Below are positions 48,601 through 63,600 of a stretch of DNA of 64,000 nucleotides, in pieces. Position numbers and translations under genes: made by a program. The notes beneath the pieces are model-generated. The model searched no databases, was not told the DNA's origin, and saw only the letters and a program-made list of their open reading frames with translations. The first letter of the stretch is position 1. Every line of letters starts with the position of its first letter. The DNA is from Puffinus mauretanicus (taxonomy: Eukaryota; Chordata; Aves; Procellariiformes; Procellariidae): contig JAJKFH010002656.1 of NCBI GenBank assembly GCA_023333565.1, positions 1,046,172 to 1,110,171 on the forward strand, written 5' to 3'.

Positions 48601-51600
48601 AAGTTGATGAGCAAGTCTCCATTTTCATCAAGAAGCCTGAATAAGCGCGCAGCTAATACATCCGAATGAGTTCCACATGCCCAAGGAAAGAGGAGAGCAA
48701 ACATCCCCTTGAACTGCTCAAAGTCGATACGGTACTGCTCCAGATAAGGCAGGCTGGGATCATGCCGGTCAATAGCATTGCTGTTTCCTCCCCAGTAGCA
48801 GCTAGTCAGATGTTCTGCCTGAACAGAAGGCAAATGCTATGAGATTGTCATCACCTCTGTAAACAACTCATCACTATCAATGATAAAAAAAACCTCATAC
48901 ACACATATTCTTAAAACAACACAAGACTAGCAGATGTATTTCCATCTACCCAGCCCTTGCACTTCTGCAAGAGGTTTCTCCTCTAACCGGCACAAAAAGA
49001 CATCCCTCTGCAAAAAAAGATAAAGCAAAACTTTTTCTGCCTCCCAGGCAGATGAAATGTGAAATACCTGTTTTGAACAGAGCAGTAAGCAGCTGTGACT
49101 CGCATATATACACAGGCTTCTTGTGCTTAGTCACCACACAGTCAAATCAGAAAGGGGACTCTAATGAAATCTTTAATTTCAGAGAATATGAAAATAGTTT
49201 ATTTAAAATATTTTTTGTTGAATTGTATAGTCTCAAAAATACTGTATAAAGTCTTACTCTTTCAGTCTTACTGAAGTCAGTGAATGTTCTGGAGCTGAAT
49301 TCGGTGGAATCTAATTCAAAACGATTCAGAAGCTTAGAGAAAGAGATCCTAGCACCGCACAGGATCAACTGGGATGGACTGTCTGACTTGGTCTCACTGA
49401 TTCCATGGAAGACTGAAAGAAGGCACTGCAGGATTTGGACAATTGTAAGACCTGACATTACAGATGGGAAATTGAAAGGAAAGAAATTCTTCATGGTATA
49501 TCAAAAAATCTCCGTTATAACAAAACAGAGGAAGAAAGTATCTTGTTTTAAGGCACTGTGCATGAAGGTGAAGCTAAAGCATTTTAACTGCTCGCCTTTA
49601 AATTTGTGGATCTAATGGTATTGCTGTACAATCAACTTACAAAGACACATCACTTTGTGACACTAAATTCCCATGTAATACAGTACACATTAAAGCATTA
49701 ACAATGGCAGAAATCAGCTGTTGTGGTATGGAAGTATTAACTGTCTGAGATAATACAATAAAGGTATTTCTGTGCTAAATTCCAAAACCTGAGTCAGGTA
49801 GAGAGAGACATACATAAGTTTGTAAAGACTGATCAAAAGCCTCTATCTATTCACTTTTTCATTATAATAGTTTTCATCAGTATATTCCTTTTTTCCATAG
49901 ACAAATCATTTCGTGAATTACTTATTTCCTGAGCTTTTAAAAACTGGTTGGGTTTTTTTTGTATATTCAATAATACAGCAGCTAATTCAAGTTTGTATTA
50001 AGATACCTGATAGTAAGTAATTCACAGACTCAACCTGGTCTTTAGAAAAGACACAGTCCCATACCAAAAATAAATATTTGCATTTACTGCAGGCACACGA
50101 TCTTATCTTCACTTAGCTTTACCTTGAAAAGAGCATACAGTTCCTCCAGTTCATCGATAGTAAAAGAAGTCTCTGTCACAATAGTTCGTACCTTTTGAAA
50201 CATAACATTAACAGTTACGGATTTGAAATCCATGTCTCATTGAAAAGCTAATTTAAATTTCAGAAACTGACTGACCTTAATCTTTGCAAAGAACATTATT
50301 TCAGCACTTACCACATTGCGCTTTGTAGTATCTTCAAGGGTTTGGATAACTTTCAGCCTTTGTTTGAATCTCATTTGTTCAATTAAATCTGCTCGGATAC
50401 TTCCAAATTTCTTAAAAGAGAAAAAGAACAGGATAGTCTGTGTATTAATATTTGGAATACTTAGCTTGCCTTTAATGTATTTGGGAAATTAATTTAATTA
50501 TGTGATATACCACATAACTGCTGTTAAGGCATTTTTCTAACACATGACAAAGTTATGAAGACCTTAGGAATCATAGAATGGTTTGGGTTGGAAGGGACTT
50601 TAAAGATCATCTAGTTCCAACCCCCCTGCCATGGTTGCTCAAAGCCCCATCCAACCTGGCCTTGAACACTTCCAGGGATGGGGCATCCACAACTTCTCTG
50701 GGCAATCTGTTCCAGTGCCTCATCACCCTCATAGTGAAAAATTTCTTCCTTACATCTAATCTAAATCTACCCTCTTTCAGTTTAAAGCCATTACCCCTTG
50801 TCCTATCACTACATGCCCTTGTAAAAAGTTCCTCTCCAGCTTTCTTGTAGGCCCCTTCAGGTACTGGAAGACTGCTATAAGGTCTCCCCAGAGCCTTTTC
50901 TTCTCCAGGCTGAACAACCCCAACTCTCTCAGCCTGTCTTCATAGGAGAGGTGCTCCAGCCCTCTGATCATCTTCGTGGCCCTCCTCTGGACTCACTGCA
51001 ACAGGTCCATGTCCTTCTTATGTTGGGGGCCCCAGAGCTGGACGCAGTACTGCAGGTGGGGTTCTCACGAGAGCGGAGTAGAGGAGCAGGATCACCTCCC
51101 TCGACCTGCTGGTCACGCTTCTTTTCATGTAGCCCAGGATACAGTTGGCTTTCTGGGCTGCAAGCGCACATTGCCAGGTCATGCTGAGCTTCTCATCAAC
51201 CAACACCCCCAAGTCCTTCTCCTCAGGGCTGCTCTCAATCCATTCTTCAGCCAGCCTTTATTTGTGCTTGGGACTGCCCCGACCCATGTGCAGGACCTCA
51301 CACTTGGTCTTGTTGAACTTCATGAGGTTCACACTGGCCCACCTCTCAAGCCTGTCAAGGTCCCTGTGGATGGCATCCCTTCCCTCCAGCATGTCGACCG
51401 CACCACACAGCTTGGTGTTGTTGGCAAACTTGCTGAGGGTGCACTCAATCCCACTGTCCATGTCACCGACAAAGATGATAAACAGCGCTGGTCCCAATAC
51501 CAACCCCTGAGGAATGCCATTTGTTACTGGTCTCCACTTGGGACATCAAGCTGTTGACTGCAACTCTTTGAGTGTGACCATCCAGCCAATTCCTTATCCA

Positions 51601-54600
51601 CTGAGTGGTCTATCTGTCAAATCCATGTCTCTGCAATTTAGAGATAAGGATGTCGTGCGGGACAGTGTCAAATGCTTTGCACAAGTCCAGGTAGATGACA
51701 TCCGTTGCTCTTCCCTTATACACCAACACTGTAACCCCGTCGTAGAAGGCCACCAAATTTGTCAGGCATGATTTGACCTTAGTGAAGCCATGTTGGCTGT
51801 CACCAATCATCTCCTTATTTTCCATGTGCCTTAGCATAGTTTCCGGGAGGATCTGCTCCATGATCTTCCCAGGCACAGAGGTGAGACTGACTGGCCTGTA
51901 GTTCCCCGGGTCTTTCTTTTTTCCCTTTTTAAAAATGGGGGTTCTGTTTCCCTTTTTCCAGTCAGTGGGAACTTCACTGGACTGCCATGACTTCTCAAAT
52001 ATGATGGATAGTGGCTTAGCAACTTCATCCCTCAGTTCCCTCAGGACCCGCAGATGCATCTCATCAGGTCCCATGGACTTGTGCACCTTCAGGTTCCTTA
52101 GATGGTCTCGAACCTGATCTTCTCCTACAGTAGGCAGCTCTTCATTCTCCCAGTCCCTGCCTTTGCCTTCTGCGGCTTGGGCAGTGTGGCTTGAGCACTT
52201 GCTGGTGAAGACTGAGGCAAAAAAGATATGGAGAAGATAGCCTTCTCCATACCCCAGGTAGCCAGGTCTCCCGTTTCCTTCCAGAGAGGGTCCACATTTT
52301 CCCTAGTCTTTCTTTTATCCCCAACGTACCTATAGAAGCTTTTCTTGTTGCCCTTGATGTCCCTGATCAGATTTAATTCTATCAGGGCTTTAGCTTTCCT
52401 AACCTGATCCCTAGCTGCTCGGACAATTTCTCTGTATTCCTCCAGGCTACCTGTCTTTGCTTCCACCCTCTGTAGGCTTCCTTTTTGTGTTTGAGTTTGC
52501 CCAGGAGCAACTTGTTCATCCATGTAGGCCTCCTGGCGTTTTTGCCTGACTTCCTCTTTGTTGGGATGCATCGCTCCTGAGCTTGGAGGAGGTGATCCTT
52601 GAATATTAACCAGCTTTCTTGGGCCCCTCTTCCCTCCAGGGCTTTATCCCATGCTAGTCTACCAAGCAGATCCCTGAAGAGGCCAAAGTCTGCTCCCCTA
52701 AAGTCCAGGGTAGTGAGCTTCCTGTGCGCCCTCCTCTGTGCCCTACGGATCTTTAACTCCACCATTTCATAGTCACTGCAGCCAAGTCCACCCTTGAGCT
52801 TCACATTCCCCACCAGCCCCAACTTGTTGGTGAGAACAAGGTCCAGCATAGCACCTCTCCTCGTTGGCTCCTCTATCACTTGGAGAAGGAAGTTACCATC
52901 TACGCATTCCAGGAACCTCCCGGATTGCTTATGCCCTGCTGTGTTGTCCCTCCAACAGATATCGGGGTGGTTGAAGTTCCCCATGAGGACTAGGGCTTGG
53001 GAATGTGAGGCTGCTCCTATCTGTCTACAGAAAGTCTCATCCGCTCCATCTTCCTAGTCAGGTGGCCTGTAGCAAACCCCCGAGTAAACAATAAATGTCT
53101 AGAAGATTAAGGATAGATGGTTACCCAAAAAGTACCTTTTACAGCTTAAATTCTAAAAATAGCAAAGATATGCTGGCTTACTTAATATTTCACTCTTTGT
53201 AGCTGCAACAAAGCTAACAGTGAGTTCCCAGCCCTGACTGCACACAACTAATTGAGGAATGTAACAGTCATTGAGTAACAGACGCCTTGAAGTTTTTTAT
53301 CTTGATAGTTTACTATTGAATTGTTGGGGTTTTTTTAAATAATCAAATCAACCAACAATGACTCTCCTGAACCTAATTGTCTCTTTGCAACCAACTTCTG
53401 CTTTCCTCACAGTTCTTCACTCCCCATGCTATTTGTTTTGCCTAATTATACTGGAGAACAGCTGGTTGTTTATCTAGAAAGAGCTACAAGGTTCTGTGCT
53501 GCATAAGCCCCAAAAAGACAGACGGCTCTGCATGGAGTCAAGTTATTCATCTAAAAGCAGTTAAGCCAATGCAAGCTGTCTTCATGATGAGGAAATCAGA
53601 AAAATACAAGGGAAACAGAATTTCACATAAACATCCTTCTCCCCATTCTAACATTGTGTGAAGGAGAAGAATTGTACATCTGACTTAATTCAGTTTGCCC
53701 TTCAGCGTAGAATACACTAAGGACTAACCACTTCCTAGTTAAATAGGTATCATGTTACTAAAGCAAGGAGGTTTTAGGGACAAAGGAAGTGCCTCTGAAA
53801 CAGCTGTCACATTGCTAAGTATGAACCTACATCTTGAACTAAAAATACTAATTTACCCTGCATGTAAATGGAAGGAAAAAAGGAAATTAAGGAGAATAAC
53901 TCTTTAAAGTTATTCTTTAATTTTTATAAAAAATTAACATGTCAGTGTAATCATCAGGGGTATTTTAAATGATGGCTTATTTTTAAAATTTAAGGACAAC
54001 GAAATTGGTTTGCAAATGTTTGGTTTTTTGCAGGCTTTATTCTGTGCTTTACAGACATTAGTTATTACCAGCTCCTTTCACTTGAAATTTTTTAGCTTTG
54101 GTGATAATACAGAAGCTAGTGGCCCATGGTCATAATCAGCACTTGCTGAAAAAAGAAGGTAAAAGAAACAAAGTTTCACTGGTAAGAGAAAGGTCTTCTG
54201 AAATCATATAGATTTCACTAGCATTTCAGTTTGGAAAGCATGAAAAAGCTTAGATAAGAATTACCCTTTTTTAAATTACAAGTTCAGCCTTTTGTTTATA
54301 AATCACTTTTTGGTTGTGGGCTGCTCTCCTTTGATGCTGCATACAAAACAGCTCCAACTGAAAGTTTTGGTTAAAAGAAAAAGAAAGACTAACCCCTCTC
54401 CCCTGCCCCATTTTAGACTTCTGAGATGAGTCTGTACTACTTTTACGTTCTTTCAGTTCCAAGCAAAGCCAAACTATAAAGTATCAAATTCCTCTGTAAA
54501 GCAGAACTGGTGTGGGTTGGCAAGTTCCTGTTAAGAAATCCTATCTTACCTCATAAGAAGACCTGATTAGTCTGAAGATATCCACCTCAGGATAAGGCTC

Positions 54601-57600
54601 TACATCATCACTGAGCAGTGAGTGAAGATGAGGAATGGGTGGAAGAGTGCTGTCCTTATTAGTTACGCTGTCCAAATATCTGGTGGGGAAAAAAATAAAA
54701 GAAATGAGAAACCCAAGATTCATTTGTACCCCCTCCCTTCTGAGGGTCAACAGAATAAGGGTTACATATAGATTATTAAATGTAAAAATGATCAAGCCAC
54801 TCTCTACTAATGAACTACATGATTTTTGACATCAGTAATTTGCCAAATCCTAACACTGCTTTTTCTCAGAGTGCTAAGGTAACCCTGGTAATTCATTACC
54901 CTTATCAAGAAATAGCTCAAATATAGCGAGTCACAAACGAGCGGCTTACTGAACAGGTTTGTTGCTTCTGGCTGTTTGAGTATGCCACCATGGGAACAAG
55001 GGTCAGTGTGCTTTAGTTTACATATACCCCCCTGTCCTACTACTGCCCAACCCTGCTGCAAGGGGATTTAAGGGCTTGTTCTTCCCACCAGTGCAGCTGC
55101 TGTAGATCATCTGTCTTCTACCCTGCAGCTGCTGAACACTTAAATCCTCAGCAAGCACTGGGGCTTACTTCAGAGAAAACGCAACCACAGTCGTCTTTAA
55201 TCCCAAAGAAATTAAAAACAGACTTCAGTACGGCTATACTAATGAAACTTATTAGGAAAAAAATTTCCAAAATTCCCGCAGCATCTCGATAACTAAACAC
55301 TACTACCAAACACAAGGAAAGCGGAGGTTGCACTCAGCAGTATTAGTTTATATTAAATGACTCAATCCAGTCTATTTAGCAGCCTCCTGTTTCACTGAAA
55401 TCTATTCATTCAAAAGCCTACCTAATTCTTCTGAGTTCCATTTAGTCCATTCCCAAAACCATTCCCCTTGAGATCGAGGCTTTTCCTTAGCAGCATTTAA
55501 AAGGTAGCAGGCAAAAGACGAAGTAACAAAAACCATGTAATCAACTAAAATAATCAACCAAAATAAGTTTCTATAACCAGGTTTGGGAAGTTTATCTGAA
55601 TGTCTTGAAAGAAGAATTTATATCTTGTTGGTCACTTAACATTATTTTAAGATAATATAAAGAGTACCTTATAGAGGTGAAAAGGGACTGCAAGAGTGTA
55701 AAAGATTTACATATATTGTACTGGTTTAAATTGAGTATTTCAACATAGAAGAACACAAATCAGAAAAGTAAGCAAAAAGAAAAATAAAATGAAGAGACTT
55801 TATTTTCTGTAATAAATACCTTCCCAAGACTGTCATGGCTTCTCCATCATCTTTACAGTTAAGCAGCTTGTCTACATTAGCATCGAGGACAGCAAGCGCT
55901 AATTGAAATATCACCTTTATTCCTTCACAGAAGAAACAATCCACAACCACCACTGCACTCTCAAATGGCATTACACTGAGGAATAGAGTGAGGAACCAGG
56001 ACAAAGAAATGGTGGATATTACACCCAAGTCCTGCATGCAGTCATAAAGTTGTGGAACATAGTCACGAGCCAACTCTTCAAAGACACCCTGATCCACCAA
56101 TGCTCCTGTTGAAAATAAGTAAGGTTGGATGTCCGTTAATTCAGGAGCAACTGACCACATCACCATTTAGGGGAGAAAATATATATACATATATGCTATA
56201 TATATAAATACAAAACCTAAGAATACTCTACATGATGCTTACACACATTTTCTCACTTTCAGACAAATAACAGATTCTGTTCCACTACTGAGCTGTACAT
56301 ACAAATTGAACTGTAATAATTTTTTTTTTGTTTTAATTATACACGTCATAAGAGTTAACAAAGGGTCAGTTTGGTCTAGCACCTACAGAAGTTGTATGAT
56401 GGCTTAGTACTTACCATTACTAATTAGAATAATACTTCTCAGCATCACCTATTGGAGGAGGCCAGGGTGACTGACTGTGAGGGTTTGGATTTATTTCAAG
56501 AGAACCTTGTGTTATACATATCTATGCCATAACATCAGTGTCTTAAGCAGGCCAAGAAGAATAATTTCTAAGGCTGAATGAGTATCTCAAGCATTTGTGA
56601 GCTACAGTAAAGACAGTTTCCATGATAAACTGAAGAGCCATTCACTTCCACATACACAAGGAAACTGTCATCTGACAACAGCAGCTTTCAGATACGTGTG
56701 CCCTTTCAAATCAGAGGTAAACAGGCACAAAGACTTCTACTGCAAATTGCCAAAGCTCCTGTTTCCACCTTACCTTAATTAGGTAACTGGATCATCTAAA
56801 ATTCAAATTTTAGCCTCCCATCTCTTTTTTATTTACTTCGTTTAAGCCCACTTTAGAACGCCATCTAATCCTAAGTAGGTGAAAAACTATTAACTATCAC
56901 AGTATCTGTTTAGGGAATTGCTTCTGTGCTCCTGAGCAAGCTGTCTTGCCGCTAGCATTCACAGTTGTATCTATGCCACACATACATCTACACATATGCT
57001 TGTTTCAATACAAATAATACCAATTAATTTAGTTAATTTGTACTGTCATTTTAGAAAATTTCCCTGTAACATACCAACAACTCTTGTGTTGTAGTAGTCA
57101 GGTAGCATACGTTCACACAGAGCCACCAGCAGCCAGAAAGCTTCCTCCTCTTTTGCATAAAGGAGGAGTACTGAAGTAACAATATTCATAGCCTAGAAGA
57201 AAGAGAAATATAAATTGCTAGACCCATTTATTCAATATCTAGCACAGTAACTGGGCAGATAAGTGGTTACTATGGTTAGGAAATTAGCTACATCTCTCCC
57301 TGCAGACCCCAAACTGTTCCAGTATTTTCCTGTAAAAACAGCAGGCAGTGTTTTCCCAGTGCTCAAAGGAAGGCTTAAGAAAGCCTCAAATTAACCACAA
57401 AAAATCAAATTAGTTGTTTTGTTTTGTTTTGTTTTTAAGAGAAAAAAAAAATCAAGATTTCTTTTCATAATCAAGGGTCTACTCAGGCCTGTAAGCATCC
57501 AGTTACACTGCTACTGATATTCTGCCAATAGGTGCTCTGGGGAATCTGCGTCTGATGCAGACAAAATGCCTCCTACAGCACTAATGATGGCTGCTGCTGT

Positions 57601-60600
57601 ACCACTCCTTGCAGAGGCAGTCTGCACTCCCCAAGCTTTCTGCTCCTATGAAAAGTTCAAGACACAGCATCTGTGAGCTGAGGCAAATTCCTGTAATATT
57701 GACAGGCACGAACAACCAGAGCACAGTGAAACAAAAGTCTCTTGCTGTTGCTCTTGCTTGTTTGACTGTGTACCGACAGTTTTTTATGGCCTGTTTCACT
57801 CCATTTCAAATATCACAGCATTGTACAATGACCTCTGAATTGTTTGCTTACAGCTTTTGACTAGACCTCTGTTAGTCTGAAGAAATGAAGTATTTCGGTA
57901 CCATTTTCTTCTCAGTTTGCCTCCTACGGAATTCGCTGCTCATTTCAGATCCTGTAATATTTTAAGACTCCAGCTTGATCATTACCTGTTTGAAACAGCA
58001 ACTAAGCTTTCAACTGAAACTCAGAACAACGTTACCACTCTGTCAAAGTCTATGCTATTCCTTTTTATCTTGTCTACCATGTATGAAATACTTCAGTGCC
58101 TGAATTCTCACTGTAACTGTGAATCAGCATTCTGAATCCCAAGGCTATTAAGAATTGCTGTAACAGCTTTAGGAACCAGAATCACAGTGTCTTTCTACTG
58201 TTCCTCTGTTAAACAACCTTTACAAAAGGTTATTGTAGCTATTACTTAGTATTGTATTTGTTATTAAATAATTCATCATGGTAGCTGTTAGAATTGCTTG
58301 CACTTTCACTTAACTTGTGTTGTATCTAGGAGTCTTAACACTCAGACATTAATCATGCTTCCTAATACTCATGAATTCAAGTTTCCTTTTTGAAAAAATA
58401 GGTAGGAAGGCAAAAAAAAGAGCCCAGGTGATAAGTCAAAGTTACATAGCAAGAAGGAATGATTTGGGACCAGAAACCGAAGTGACCTGAATCACAGGCA
58501 TAGGAACTCCAAAACCATGTACTGGTCAGCATTAACTCTACCGATACATGGTTGTGATGCACAGTGATAAGAGATCTTCTAGGGTGCTTTATTTTTTGTT
58601 TTTTTGGTTTTTTTTTTTTAGTTTTGTTTTGAAAGATTGAGTGGTATCATTGAAAAAGAGTAAAGGAGGTTCTGGAGGGCTATTACAACTAATACATTGA
58701 ATAAGTAGGTAAAAATTTAAGGCTGAGCAATTAAAGGTGGGTTTTTTTCCTGCTTAAACAAAAAGAACCTTTCTTCAGGGTCCATTTGTAATTTTCCTGC
58801 AGATGCACTTCAGGACAGCTCTGTTGCTATCCTCTGTCCAGTCTCTAGATTTATGGGCAGAAAATATGCTTACAGAAAACTATGCACATCTCTCAGCGTG
58901 CGCTGCTAATACTTCTGTTAGAGTAGGTCCTTGTGTCAAATCCCTCTGACCTCAGCATTACTGTAGTTCTGCAGCATTGAGGCTTTACCTCACAGCATTA
59001 TACATGTATTGGTGTACTTTACACAGCCAAATACTCGTGTACATGACTGAAGAAATAGGAGTAAAAGGAAAAAACTGGAATTCCAGAAATTGAAGGAGTG
59101 CCAAGGTATTTCAATTACCTGACAATATCCTATGTTTGGATTTCTAAAAGCATAAGCTGTCAAGACTCTCCTTAGAGCAGCAATACCCATTTCATTCTGA
59201 AACGCAGGGTGTTCCGGAAGGGAGCGGTGCAGATCCCTCTCTATCTCTTCTGTAGCAAGATTATACTTCCCCATCGATTTCTCCACTAGGTCCTCATAAT
59301 AGCCAGGATGAGTGGCCATTTCATTAATGGCTCCTGGGAGTGGGAGAACAGTATTAAAACCAGAAGAAAAAAAGCAAGGGTTAGCAGATACAGTATCCCA
59401 ACATGATGATCTTCTGCTACCCTTTCATCTTGAATGTCACCAACAATGTCACTTTGAAAGCAAACATGAAGAGTTATTTTTGTAAAGGCAATCAAAAAAA
59501 AAAAAAAGGATGTGCTTAGGTGATTGAGGTATCACCCCTTCTTGTCTTCTCCTCTAGAGGCATTTTATAACGAGGTTAAAAAAAAAAGGGAAGAAGAGAA
59601 AGCCCCCCTCTCCTTCAGCCAGAACAAAACAGGAGGCATGAAGAACAAACCAGCTGTGCAGTCACATGGCATCATGAGCTCTCTCTGCAGCTGGCTGTGG
59701 GTTTGATTATCCTACATAACTCAAAACATACCTCTGAGAAAGCTGCTTGCCCTGAGGAGTAGATTAATGTTTGGTTGCAGAAAGTATGATATCTCAGCCA
59801 AAAGCAAGAGACAGGAACCCCTGAGCTCTATTCCTGCTTCTGAAAATGACTCTGTCATCTTGGGCGGGGCACTTAGCCTGTCTTAGGGATACTATCGCAT
59901 GGTCACAGGGTTGCTATGAGATTTCACTGCTGACTTTAAAACTTCTCTGGAAATAAAAATCTCAGCAGCAAAGGAAATGAAGTGTCAGTAGCACAAAGTA
60001 ATGCACATGGAAAATACTAATTATACATACACCATGAAAATTGGTCCAAACCAGCTATTAATCAGACACAGGGCAGATCTGTGCATTCCTGTATATATTT
60101 TCTGAAAACACTTGTTTAATGCCCAGCAGCAAAGAGAAGATGTACAAGATTAAGCATTATTAGGGAAGAAATAGAAAACAAACCAGAACACACCATTAGG
60201 TCATCATATAAAGTCCCTGGTGTGCTCAAATCCTAAATGGTGTGGATAGCGGTAACTATCTTGAGGAGGGGCAGGGCTAGAGAAGGCATACAGTAAGTGA
60301 AAGGTTATGAAGAAAGCTTGAGCTATGGACTGCTTTCCATATAATTAGTAATAAAACGAATAAAATTCTTCAACTTTGAAAAAAAGCCTAAGGGGACACA
60401 GATCTAGAGAATCCTTGATGCACAGAAGATGGGCAGAAATATTTTCTCACCATTTTTCACATACTGGGGGCACCCAATTGCAATTCCATGCAACATGCTT
60501 AAACTTTGGAATTCCTTGCAGCAACTTGCTGTGAAGGCCAAAAGCTTAATTGGATTCAGAAATGATTAAACAAATGGGAAGTAGGCCTGGTGGTGGTTGT

Positions 60601-63600
60601 TGAACATCTAGAAGCCCCTAGACTGCTGGCTTCTGGTGTGCATTCTGCTTTTTTATATTCTTCCCTAATTATCTGAGCTTGTTTGAGAAAAGGTATTTAC
60701 TGGTCTAAACATAACTCTTGTCTAAACCAGTCTGGTGCCTGCTAACAATCACAGCCTTACTTGCTCCAAATATTTTTAGACGCTTGTTATCTGCACCTTT
60801 AAACATCTTTGAAATCCTTTCTTCCCTCATGCTTTTGCTTATATCCCACAGTCACATTCAGATGAATACCTACCTGAAAATAGTAGCCAAAGTTCTCCTC
60901 TCATGCTTTCTGGAATGCCCTTCAGCACAAGGTCTCTGGTTTTCTCTGTACGATACATACAGACTCCTTGGCCGTATTCAGCAAAGTGAATCTTCCAGGC
61001 CTGTTCCTTCAAAAACTCTTTAGCCTAAAAGCAAAGAAAGGCAGGCATAAAGATGCAGCTTCTCTTTCTAACACTCTGCCCCACTGAAATGCTAAGTGCT
61101 AAAAAGCCTGCAACATCCTAACTTTCCAAGTGAGCAAGAAATAACTTGGCTACAGTCCAATTCTCTTCTTAATGGGCTGCCTCCTCCCATTTCTTAGTTT
61201 CTATCCCAGTAGACCTTGCTGTTAAAAGCGCAGTGTTGAAGCAGTTGTACTTAAGAACAGGCATACAACCTCTCCTTGATTTACATCCAACTTTACTTTT
61301 TTATGTAGTGAAGTTGTTTGTATTGGTAAAACGACAGCATGTTCAACGCTTTATTTCTGTGAAAAATTCTGCCTCTTAACTGTCTGTGGCAAAATGAAAC
61401 TCTTCTAGGTCAGAAACACGGAATTTAAAGAAAACATAATTTAACAACTTTTTCAGTCAGGTACAGCACTCCGAGGTGTATTTTACCAGCTTAGGGTTGA
61501 ACTCCTCAGGTGACCTCCGCCGATACATTGTCATTAAAGCTTGAGTTGCTGTTGGAATGCCATTGTCATTGAGATTGAACTGTCGCTCTCCCTCTGACTC
61601 AGAGCTGAGGCTTTTATGAGGGCTGGCAGAAATTAAACTACTTGATCTTGTAAACACCTGTAGAAAGCAGTCACAAGCAATATAGACAAGGGGCTGAGCC
61701 AGAACCTGGACTTTTTACTTCATTTTACTTCAAAATTTATACATGCTAACAAAAACTGAGCAAGTTAAATCACCCAGGTACATTCATAGGCTAAGCATAT
61801 GACAGCAGAAATTAAACCAGTATGGAATAATGAAATTGTTTCCAGTTTCTCAATAGCTCCCCCCCACCCCCCCGTCCCAAAAAGCAATCAAATCCTATAA
61901 TTAGAATTGCTAAGGTAGTGTTAACTTTAAGTAGCCCTGGCCAATTAAACTAGCTCCCTTGGTCTCCTGTCAACATCATAGGACTGTTGACTCCCCAGGT
62001 GGCTCCTTGACTGTCCAGAGTATAAGATTTATATATAACATATATTAATATATTAAACACACAGACATTTATATCTGTATATATGTTTATAGAGATATAC
62101 ACAAAATAAATTATTCTGTTCCCCTCATTTAAAAAATGTTCTACAAAAAATTCAACACTGCCAGATTGCGATTTGGAAGAAAAATACTTTGAAGAAAAAG
62201 GATTTTCTGACTTCTCAAACAGCTTTGAAAATTTATCACAGTAAGATCTTATATAGCAGTTTACACCAAACACCTGAAATTGAAATTAGTAGTCATGCAT
62301 GTCTACATATGCAGTCATATTACTAAATGTAATAATAATGCTTGCAATTATTAATTTGTGTTTATAATTCAGTAGGTAGAATATGTAGATCCATTTAGGG
62401 CAAAAAGCAAGACAAAGTTTCAGCATTATACATATATGTATATGTGCTCTGGTATACAACTATAACAACACACCAGTTATACCTCACCATCAGCAAAGCA
62501 AGTAAAAAACTGACTTTTAAGATTTACCTGGCAAACAGGGTAGGGCTCCCCATCGCAGTACTAAGGTATGGCTTAGTACAGACCTGGAATGTGAGATCTA
62601 CCTATGTAAAACCAAAATGATACACCACAAAAGCCTTTTCTGCTTTGAGATCTGAACTGCTAAACTTTGCTGGGTTTAACAGATCTGATGAGGTGATATG
62701 AAGCACCTAAATTTCATACGTAAGACCTAGGAATTCAGCAGAAGCCTTGATATTCAAAGTGCCTGAGAGAAGTTTATCTAATCATATCTTTTAAGAACCA
62801 TTTACTTTGCATGGGTAAATAGGGAGGTGGTTCAGAACAGGGCCATCTGATGTCCAGGACAGGTTTTTTTTTTTTGTTAGTTCAAATGTTCCAAAGTTCG
62901 CTAGCAGTGCACATGCAAACTTGCTTCAGCTCAGACATCATTTTCTGAAGAATCAAAGGATGAGATTTAGCAGCTAGTCTTGAATAAAAAGAGTTTCATA
63001 TCAACTGATAATTTCTTCAAATTATTAAAATTCCACAATTACATTTTGACTTGGACAAGTCGATAGATAGCAAGTATTATTCAATTAACCAGTTAGTTAA
63101 CTATGACAATTTCCAACAAGATACACTGTAATTTCAGACTGTGGCAGCAGGAGTTAGAGTAGCTCTTCCACAGCAATGGTGATTTCTCTTAGGTCTAACA
63201 TGAAAAAAAAAAAGATACCCTAGACGTAACATTTTAACTGTTCAACTTAAGGAAGCTAAAGGCACTAAAATAAAAGAGGTAACATTTCTGTGTACAAAGG
63301 TTTAGCTTTACAAAAACTTAAAGGTTTTTCCTGGCTTCTCTCTCCCCACACCAGTTAAAATCTCCTTCTTCTAGTAAACAATTCATGTTTCTCCACATAC
63401 CTCATCATCTGAGCTGATAGAGCTTCCAGAAATATTTTTTTCCAAATATATTTTTGAAGTGGTTTGTTGCAGAAAGTCTGAGATCCTCTGTACAAGAAAG
63501 TCTCTGTCTTTCAAGTTGGCAAAGAGGAATGTCATTCTGTTTTTCGTGCTGATTGATAATGGGCTGGGCAACACACTGGAGCTGTCTGCCTTTTCCACTA

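Noticed and set aside
51610..52984. Minus-strand frames with endonuclease and reverse transcriptase similarity as a host gene
   Set aside because: They are frameshifted CR1 ORF2 pieces with lost active-site residues.
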